NCBI RefSeq assembly: GCF_013408685.1
Contig: NZ_JACBZY010000001.1
Coordinates: 2,976,001-3,040,000 of the forward strand
DNA: 64,000 nt
Source of the DNA: Schumannella luteola
Lineage (GTDB): Bacteria; Actinomycetota; Actinomycetes; Actinomycetales; Microbacteriaceae
Direction of reading: 5' to 3'
Positions within the stretch are counted from its first letter, which is position 1; the number at the start of each line of letters is the position of its first letter. Positions 58,861 through 64,000 of this stretch are shown in pieces. The translations under genes and the position numbers were made by a program. The notes under the pieces were generated by a model. It had not been told where the DNA came from and made no database searches. It saw only the letters and a program-made list of their open reading frames with translations.

Positions 58861-58876
58861 GTTCGCTCGAGCGAAC
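58861..58876. repeat. 16-bp perfect palindrome
   Basis: GTTCGCTCGAGCGAAC, directly after the DUF3043 stop and before its terminator. Confidence 0.7.
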
Positions 58877-58880
58877 GACG

Positions 58881-58915
58881 AGAGCCCCGGTCCGCTGCGT
58901 GCGGACCGGGGCTCT
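58881..58915 (+). terminator. DUF3043 gene terminator
   Basis: Perfect 15-bp stem (AGAGCCCCGGTCCGC, 58881-58895, with 58901-58915), 5-nt loop, followed by CTGCTGTT. Confidence 0.8.
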
Positions 58916-58978
58916 CTGCTGTTCCGGGCCCCGCCGAGCAGGGCGGGGAGCGCGGTTGGTCAGATCGGACCGCGCGCG

Positions 58979-60016
58979 TCAGACGGCGCGCGAGCGCAGC
59001 CGGGCCAGACCGCGGCTGATCTGCCGCGCCCAGAGCGGGCCGCGGTAGAGGAAGCCGGTGTAGCCCTGCACGAGGTCGGCGCCGGCATCCAGTCGCTCCT
59101 GCACCTCGGCGGCCGTCTCGACGCCGCCGACCGAGATGATGCAGATCTCGCGCGGCAGCTCGGCGCGCAGCAGCTTCAGCAGCTCGAGCGATCGGGCGCG
59201 CAGCGGCGCTCCCGAGAGCCCGCCGGCGCCCGCGGCCTCGACGACCGCGGGCGCGGTGCGCAGATCCGCCCGCGACAGCGTCGTGTTCGTGGCGATGATG
59301 CCGGGCAGGCCGAGGCGCAGCACGAGCGCCGCGATGCCGCGGGCCTGCTCATCGTCGACGTCGGGGGCGATCTTCACCAGCACCGGCGTCGCGCCCGCCG
59401 CGTCGCGCACCGCCGCGAGCAGCGGCTCGAGCACCTCGACCTCCTGCAGTCCGCGCAGCCCGGGAGTATTCGGCGAGCTGACGTTGACCACGAGGTAGTC
59501 GGCGAGCGGGGCGAGCAGGCGGGTGCTCGTCAGGTAGTCGTCGGTGGCGGCATCCACGTCGACGACGCGGCTCTTGCCGATGTTGACGCCGATGACCGGG
59601 CGCCCGGTCACGCGACGCAGCTTCTCGAGGCGCGGGCGGATCGCCTCGGCGCCGGCGTTGTTGAAGCCCATGCGGTTGACGACGGCACGGTCGGGGATGA
59701 GGCGGAACAGCCGCGGCCGCGGGTTGCCGGGCTGCGCGATCGCGGTGACCGTGCCGATCTCGACGTGGCCGAAGCCGAGAGCACCGAGGCCGAGGACGCC
59801 GCGCGCCTCCTTGTCGAAGCCGGCTGCGATCCCGAAGGGCGAGTCGAAGCGCAGACCGAGCGCCTCCACCTGCTGGCCGGCCGGCGGCTTGGTCACGGCG
59901 CGGGCGATCGAGCGGAGCACGGGGGCGCCGAGCGCGCGGATGACGACGAAGGCGAGGTGGTGCGCGTCCTCCGGGTCGAGACGCGAGAGGACGAGGCGGA
60001 AGAGCGTGGGATACAT
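58979..60016 (-). CDS. pyrD: dihydroorotate dehydrogenase (quinone), class 2
   Basis: Fourth step of pyrimidine synthesis, electrons to the quinone pool. 345 residues. N-terminal helical extension for membrane contact (MYPTLFRLVLSRLDPEDAHH), SPFGIAAGFDKEARG, NRMGFNNAGA, catalytic Ser in NVSSPNTPGLRGLQ, FMN site GGLSGAPL and ISVGGVETAAE. Unlinked from the pyr operon at the other end of the window. ATG 60016 is 10 bases after the nrdR stop. Confidence 0.96.
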   Translation of the reverse strand: MYPTLFRLVLSRLDPEDAHHLAFVVIRALGAPVLRSIARAVTKPPAGQQVEALGLRFDSPFGIAAGFDKEARGVLGLGALGFGHVEIGTVTAIAQPGNPRPRLFRLIPDRAVVNRMGFNNAGAEAIRPRLEKLRRVTGRPVIGVNIGKSRVVDVDAATDDYLTSTRLLAPLADYLVVNVSSPNTPGLRGLQEVEVLEPLLAAVRDAAGATPVLVKIAPDVDDEQARGIAALVLRLGLPGIIATNTTLSRADLRTAPAVVEAAGAGGLSGAPLRARSLELLKLLRAELPREICIISVGGVETAAEVQERLDAGADLVQGYTGFLYRGPLWARQISRGLARLRSRAV

Positions 60017-60026
60017 CGGCGCGCGG

Positions 60027-60512
60027 TCAGTCGAGCTTCGCCGCGGCGGGGGCCGAACCGTCGCCGGTGTGCTCCTCGCGCAGGGTCGTGATCGCCGACT
60101 CGAAGTCGTCGAGCGAGTCGAAGGCCTGGTAGACGCTCGCGAAGCGCAGGTAGGCCACCTCATCCAGCTCGCGCAGCGGCGGCAGGATCGCCAGGCCGAT
60201 GTCGTTCGCCTCGATCTGCGAGGCGCCGCTCGAGCGGATCGTCTCCTCGACCTTCTGCGCCAGCAGAGACAGGTCCGCGTCGGTCACCGGGCGACCCTGG
60301 CAGGCCTTGCGCACGCCCAGCACGACCTTCTCGCGGCTGAAGGGCTCGACGACGCCCGAGCGCTTGATCACGCTGAGGCTCGCGGTCTCGGTCGTCGAGA
60401 AGCGGCGACCGCATTCCGGGCACTGACGGCGGCGGCGGATGCTCGTGCCGTCATCGCTCGTGCGCGAGTCGATCACGCGGCTGTCGGGGTGGCGGCAGAA
60501 AGGGCAGTACAT
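60027..60512 (-). CDS. nrdR: transcriptional repressor NrdR
   Basis: Represses ribonucleotide reductase genes in response to dATP/ATP. 161 residues: N-terminal zinc ribbon with MYCPFC and CPEC, followed by the ATP-cone domain (about 45-140; [14 protein letters not shown]). ATG 60512 is nine bases after TACCCT, so the leader is at most a few bases. Probably cotranscribed with pyrD. Confidence 0.96.
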   Translation of the reverse strand: MYCPFCRHPDSRVIDSRTSDDGTSIRRRRQCPECGRRFSTTETASLSVIKRSGVVEPFSREKVVLGVRKACQGRPVTDADLSLLAQKVEETIRSSGASQIEANDIGLAILPPLRELDEVAYLRFASVYQAFDSLDDFESAITTLREEHTGDGSAPAAAKLD

Positions 60513-60521
60513 GGCGGCACC

Positions 60522-60527
60522 AGGGTA
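60522..60527 (-). promoter_or_regulatory. -10 element of nrdR, near-leaderless
   Basis: TACCCT on the minus strand, nine bases before ATG 60512. Confidence 0.45.
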
Positions 60528-60553
60528 TCCGGCGCGGCACCCCGCGCGTGCGC

Positions 60554-60559
60554 CAGGAT
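60554..60559 (+). promoter_or_regulatory. -10 element, leaderless promoter of the flavin reductase gene
   Basis: CAGGAT ends seven bases before GTG 60567. Confidence 0.45.
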
Positions 60560-60566
60560 GGGGCAC

Positions 60567-61091
60567 GTGCCCGAAGCAGTCCCCGCTCCCTCCCCCGCCG
60601 AGCGCATCGTCGACGACGTCTCGGCGTTCAAGATCGCGTTCCGTCGCCTCGCGGCCGGCGTCTCGGTGATCACGACGCTCGACCCGGAGGGCGCGCCGCG
60701 CGGCTTCACCGCGACCTCGCTCGCCTCGCTCGCCGCGGTGCCGCCGCTGGCGACCTTCAACATGGCGCGCACCGCGAGCACCTGGCCCGCGGTCGACGCG
60801 GCCGAGCACGTCATCATCCATCTGCTGGGCGCGGCGAACCGCGAGGTCGCCGGAATCCTCTCGGGGCCGCAGGAGAAGCGCTTCGAGGGCGATCACTGGG
60901 CGCCCGGCCCGCACGGACTGCCGCTGCTGAAGCACGTGCCGGCCTGGATGCTGGCGCGCGTCGTCGAGCGTCACCACGTCGCCGGCGGCGCCGTGGTCGT
61001 CGTCCAGATCGAAGACGGCGGGCTCGGCGGACCGGACGACGCGATCGTCTACCACGAGCGCACCTACTTCACGCCGTCGATCCCGGCCTGA
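60567..61091 (+). CDS. flavin reductase family protein (FMN-binding)
   Basis: 174 residues from GTG 60567. Flavin reductase-like split-barrel: [39 protein letters not shown] and [13 protein letters not shown]. Probably reduces FMN with NAD(P)H for a partner monooxygenase; no partner is next to it. ATG 60558 is in frame but overlaps the CAGGAT -10 element. Confidence 0.92.
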   Translation: MPEAVPAPSPAERIVDDVSAFKIAFRRLAAGVSVITTLDPEGAPRGFTATSLASLAAVPPLATFNMARTASTWPAVDAAEHVIIHLLGAANREVAGILSGPQEKRFEGDHWAPGPHGLPLLKHVPAWMLARVVERHHVAGGAVVVVQIEDGGLGGPDDAIVYHERTYFTPSIPA

Positions 61092-61141
61092 CGGCGCCGC
61101 CGCACCGACCCGCACCGCACCATCCCCTCGAGGAGGTCACG

Positions 61142-61501
61142 ATGACCGATCAGATCACCGCCGAGCTGCGCGCCCTCGAGCCGCTGTTCCACGTCGTGCC
61201 GGCGGCCTCGCCGCGGGAGCACGTCAGCGAGCTGATCGCCGACGACTTCTGGGAGATCGGCGCCTCCGGCGCGATCTATTCGCGCGACGCCGTGATCGAC
61301 GCGCTCGCCGAGCGCGGTGCGACCCCGAACGACGCGAACTGGGAGGTCAGCGACTTCGCCGCCCGCGAGCTCGCGCCCGAGCTGTGGCTCGTGACCTACC
61401 AGCTCGTCCAGGATGCCGGCCGCACCTCGCGTCGCACGACCATCTGGCGCCGCACTGACGGCCGCTGGGTCGCCGAATTCCACCAGGGCACCCTGATCTG
61501 A
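61142..61501 (+). CDS. SnoaL/DUF4440-like small protein (NTF2 fold)
   Basis: 119 residues with GAGGAGG before ATG 61142. ELIADDFWEIGASGAIYSRD and the strand pattern TTIWRRTDGRWVAEFHQGT match the DUF4440/NTF2-like fold. Fifty bases after the flavin reductase gene and in the same direction, so possibly cotranscribed. Ligand or activity unknown. Confidence 0.85.
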   Translation: MTDQITAELRALEPLFHVVPAASPREHVSELIADDFWEIGASGAIYSRDAVIDALAERGATPNDANWEVSDFAARELAPELWLVTYQLVQDAGRTSRRTTIWRRTDGRWVAEFHQGTLI

Positions 61502-61523
61502 GCCCGCCGGGGCTCGGCACGCG

Positions 61524-62000
61524 TCATCCGTCGAGCGATCTGCGCATCCGGTAGTTCACGAGCTCGACGCCGTGCCGCACCGGGCGCTGCTCGGCGAGCA
61601 CCTCGAAGCCGCGCGCCGCGAAGAACGGGCGCGCGGTCACGCTGACGCTGCTGCTGAGCTCCTCCGCTCCCCCGGCGCGCGCCCGGTCGGCCACCTCGGC
61701 GAGCAGAGCCGAGGCCACGCCGCGGCCGCCGTGGTCGGGATGCACGAACATCATGTCGATGCAGCCGCTGTCGTCGACGTCGCTGAACCCGGCGATCCTG
61801 CCGTCGACCACCGCGACGATCGTCTCCGAGCGGCGCCGAGCCGCATCCCAGTCGATGACGGAGCGCTGCTCGGGCGCCGCCCAGGCGGCGATCTGCTCGG
61901 GCGAATAGTCGGCGGACGCCGTCGAGATGACCGCGGCCAGGAAGACCGCGAGCGTCGCCTCGGCATCCGCCGGGCTGTACGGCCGCAGAAGCACGGTCAC
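61524..62000 (-). CDS. GNAT-family N-acetyltransferase
   Basis: 158 residues. Acetyl-CoA loop MFVHPDHGGRGVASALLAEV (R/QxxGxG/A as HGGRGVA) at about 88-107, and FFAARGFEVLAEQ. Resembles PhnO/ElaA-like single-domain GNATs. GTG 62000 is the first possible start; GTG 61994 is the other. No ribosome-binding site, and a (GCATCG)4 repeat lies just upstream. Confidence 0.88.
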   Translation of the reverse strand: MTVLLRPYSPADAEATLAVFLAAVISTASADYSPEQIAAWAAPEQRSVIDWDAARRRSETIVAVVDGRIAGFSDVDDSGCIDMMFVHPDHGGRGVASALLAEVADRARAGGAEELSSSVSVTARPFFAARGFEVLAEQRPVRHGVELVNYRMRRSLDG

Positions 62001-62010
62001 GGGCGGATCG

Positions 62011-62034
62011 GCATCGGCATCGGCATCGGCATCG
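62011..62034. repeat. hexanucleotide tandem repeat (GCATCG)4
   Basis: Four perfect GCATCG units preceded by one GGATCG (62005-62010), 10 bases before the GNAT start and 21 bases past the dnaE end. Confidence 0.9.
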
Positions 62035-62055
62035 AACGGTGAGGACAGGAGCCGC

Positions 62056-64000
62056 TCAGACGACGCAGTTCGGCCCGAGCAGGCTCTTCAGCTCGCCGTA
62101 GAGGTCGGCGGTCACCGACACCGGGAACGGCACCTCGAACATCCGCGCAAGATCGCCGCGCACCAGACGCAGCCGCACCTCGTTGTCGCCGGCGTGCCGG
62201 ATCAGCACGTCGTTGAGCCGGGTGACGACCTCGGTCGTCGCGCGGTGCTCCTGCATCGAGATCACGAGCGGACCCGAGCCGAGCGAGGCGCCGAGATCGG
62301 GCGTGAACATGCTCTGCGCGTGCAGGCTCTTGCCGTCGTCGCGCATGCTCACGCGACCGCGGATCACGACGACCGAGTCGCTCGTGAGCGCCGGCGAGAA
62401 CTCCTGGTACGTCTTGCCCAGGAACATGATGCTGATCTCGCCGCCGAAGTCCTCGAGCTCGACGATGCCGTAGGGGTTGCCCGAGTTGCGTGCGATGCGA
62501 TGCTGCACGCCCGTGAGCAGACCTGCGACGGTGACGATCTCGCCGTCGCCGATCGACTCGCTCGCGAGCAGATCGGCGATGCCCATCTGCGCGTGCTTGG
62601 CGAGCGGGATCTCGAGGCCGGCGAGGGGGTGATCGCTGACGTACAGGCCGAGCATGTCGCGCTCGAAGGCGAGCTTGTCGCGCTTCGACCACTCCGGGCG
62701 CTCGGGAACGTGGTCGACCGCATCCGGCTCGTCCCACAGGCTGTCGAAGTCGAATCCGACCTGGCCGTTCGCCTCGTTGCGCTTCACCGCGACCGAGGCC
62801 TCGACGGCCTCCTCGTGGATCTCGACCAGCGAGCGCCGCGTCGCACCAAGCGAGTCGAAGGCGCCCGCCTTGATGAGCGACTCGACCGTGCGCTTGTTGG
62901 TGGCCTGCAGCGGCACCTTGCGCAGGTAGTCGTGGAAGGAGGTGAAGCGCCCCTTCTCCTCGCGCGCCTGGCGCACGTGCTCGACCACGTTCGAACCTAC
63001 GTTGCGCACCGCGCCGAGGCCGAAGCGGATGTCCTCGCCGACGGCCGAGAAGAAGTTGATCGACTCGTTGACGTCGGGCGCGAGCACCGTGATGCCCATG
63101 CGCCGGCATTCGTTGAGGTAGAGCGCGAGCTTGTCGCGGGCATCGCCGACGCTCGTCAGCAGCGCCGCCATGTACTCGGCCGGATAGTGCGCCTTGAGGT
63201 AGGCGGTCCAGTAGCTGAGCACGCCGTAGGCGGCCGAGTGCGCCTTGTTGAAGGCGTAGTCGGAGAACGGCAGCAGGATCTCCCACAACGTCGCGACCGC
63301 GGCATCCGAGAAGCCGTTGTCGTTCATGCCCTTGCGGAAGCCCTCGTACTGCTTGTCGAGCTCGGACTTCTTCTTCTTGCCCATCGCGCGACGCAGGATG
63401 TCGGCCTGACCGAGCGAGAACCCGGCGACCTTCTGCGCGATCGCCATGACCTGCTCCTGGTAGATGATCAGGCCGTAGCTGGTCTCGAGGGTCTCCTTGA
63501 GCGGCTCGGCCAGCTCGGGGTGGATCGGCGTGATCTCCTGCTGGCCGTTCTTGCGCAGGGCGTAGTTGATGTGCGAGTTCGCACCCATCGGGCCCGGGCG
63601 GTACAGCGCGATGAGGGCCGAGATGTCTTCGAAGTTGTCGGGCTTCATCATGCGCATGAGCGAGCGCATGGGGCCGCCGTCGAGCTGGAACACGCCGAGC
63701 GAATCGCCGCGGGCCAGCAGGTCGTAGGCGTCGCGGTCGTCGAAGTCGAGGTCTTCGAGCACCGGGCGGAAGCCGCGGTTGGTCTCGATGTTGTCGAGGG
63801 CGTCGTCGATGATCGTGAGGTTGCGCAGCCCCAGGAAGTCCATCTTGATCAGACCGAGCGACTCCGCGGCGGGATAGTCGAACTGGGTGACGATCTGGCC
63901 GTCCTGCTCCCGCTTCATGATCGGGATGATGTCGATCAGCGGATCGGACGACATGATCACGCCGGCCGCGTGCACGCCCCACTGGCGCTTCAGCCCCTCG
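62056..64000 (-). CDS. dnaE: DNA polymerase III alpha subunit (5' end outside window)
   Basis: Replicative polymerase, C-terminal ~648 codons. The first visible part, WGVHAAGVIMSSDP, lies in the palm/fingers; FLGLRNLTIIDDAL, YRPGPMGANSHI and SDYAFNKAHSAAYG are DnaE motifs, followed by the HhH region, an OB fold (about 445-545 of the visible part) and a C-terminal region ending LLGPNCVV. The PHP domain and catalytic aspartates are beyond the edge. Features fit the main replicative type rather than ImuC/DnaE2, but without the N-terminus this is not certain. Confidence 0.97.
   Translation of the reverse strand, partial: EGLKRQWGVHAAGVIMSSDPLIDIIPIMKREQDGQIVTQFDYPAAESLGLIKMDFLGLRNLTIIDDALDNIETNRGFRPVLEDLDFDDRDAYDLLARGDSLGVFQLDGGPMRSLMRMMKPDNFEDISALIALYRPGPMGANSHINYALRKNGQQEITPIHPELAEPLKETLETSYGLIIYQEQVMAIAQKVAGFSLGQADILRRAMGKKKKSELDKQYEGFRKGMNDNGFSDAAVATLWEILLPFSDYAFNKAHSAAYGVLSYWTAYLKAHYPAEYMAALLTSVGDARDKLALYLNECRRMGITVLAPDVNESINFFSAVGEDIRFGLGAVRNVGSNVVEHVRQAREEKGRFTSFHDYLRKVPLQATNKRTVESLIKAGAFDSLGATRRSLVEIHEEAVEASVAVKRNEANGQVGFDFDSLWDEPDAVDHVPERPEWSKRDKLAFERDMLGLYVSDHPLAGLEIPLAKHAQMGIADLLASESIGDGEIVTVAGLLTGVQHRIARNSGNPYGIVELEDFGGEISIMFLGKTYQEFSPALTSDSVVVIRGRVSMRDDGKSLHAQSMFTPDLGASLGSGPLVISMQEHRATTEVVTRLNDVLIRHAGDNEVRLRLVRGDLARMFEVPFPVSVTADLYGELKSLLGPNCVV

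Noticed and set aside
58861-58876. The XhoI-centred palindrome as a regulator-binding site
   Set aside because: It lies immediately downstream of a stop codon and before a terminator, with no promoter nearby; kept only as a repeat.
62035-63982. A second minus-strand frame of 661 residues overlapping dnaE
   Set aside because: Out-of-frame reading of dnaE; its Met-Pro tail simply reads the hexanucleotide repeat.

Overview
The window is one contiguous stretch of high-GC (roughly 70 percent) chromosomal DNA from an actinobacterium. Gene order and protein sequences fit the family Microbacteriaceae: pyrR-pyrB-pyrC-membrane protein-carA-carB; efp-nusB; alaS-ruvX-mltG-aroE-aroC-aroK-aroB-aroQ; yebC-ruvC-ruvA-ruvB-yajC-secD-secF-relA; pdxS-pdxT; thrS-HIT; ctaE-qcrC-qcrA-qcrB facing ctaC-ctaD-ctaF. 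The family assignment is inference from layout and protein flavour. I see no prophage, insertion sequence, integron, CRISPR array, rRNA or tRNA. No gene-free stretch exceeds about 250 bases, so this is mostly core genome with a few accessory genes.

Layout. 1-7.8 kb: de novo pyrimidine operon on the minus strand, ending in carB, which runs off the left edge; a PyrR-binding hairpin lies just before pyrR. 8-10.2 kb: a MarR regulator, nusB-efp, and a Nudix hydrolase. 10.2-19.3 kb: the shikimate genes aroQ, aroB, aroK, aroC, aroE, then mltG, ruvX, alaS and a small membrane protein, all minus strand. 19.5-24.9 kb: rpsD, rarA, a membrane-anchored cyclophilin, a DUF349 coiled-coil protein and an orphan AbiEi-like protein. 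24.9-33.8 kb: stringent-response synthetase/hydrolase, SecDF-YajC, RuvABC, YebC. 33.8-36.4 kb: lipoprotein and a two-component system. 36.5-39.1 kb: PLP synthase (pdxS, pdxT) and a divergent pyridoxal kinase. 39.1-44 kb: HIT protein, ThrRS, GH36 alpha-galactosidase. 44.1-47.1 kb: an unknown protein, an orphan DhaK subunit, trpD. 47.1-56.2 kb: the bc1-aa3 respiratory supercomplex as two converging operons with a prolyl-iminopeptidase-like hydrolase and a GNAT gene between them. 56.2-64 kb: A-type Fe-S carrier, M20 dipeptidase, DUF3043 protein, pyrD, nrdR, flavin reductase, a SnoaL-like protein, a GNAT and the 3' two thirds of dnaE, which runs off the right edge.

How the genes work together. 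Most operons are tightly packed with ATGA, GTGA or TGATG overlaps, which implies translational coupling. At least fourteen transcription units appear to be leaderless: a TANNNT-like (or CANNAT) -10 element sits 6-7 bases before the start codon with no Shine-Dalgarno, and this also settles several start choices. The most interesting non-coding signals are the PyrR loop, a 31-bp-phased GGACC array between pdxS and pdxY, and a near-perfect 34-bp palindrome at 24.16 kb. Within genes, a rare-codon patch in ctaD stands out.
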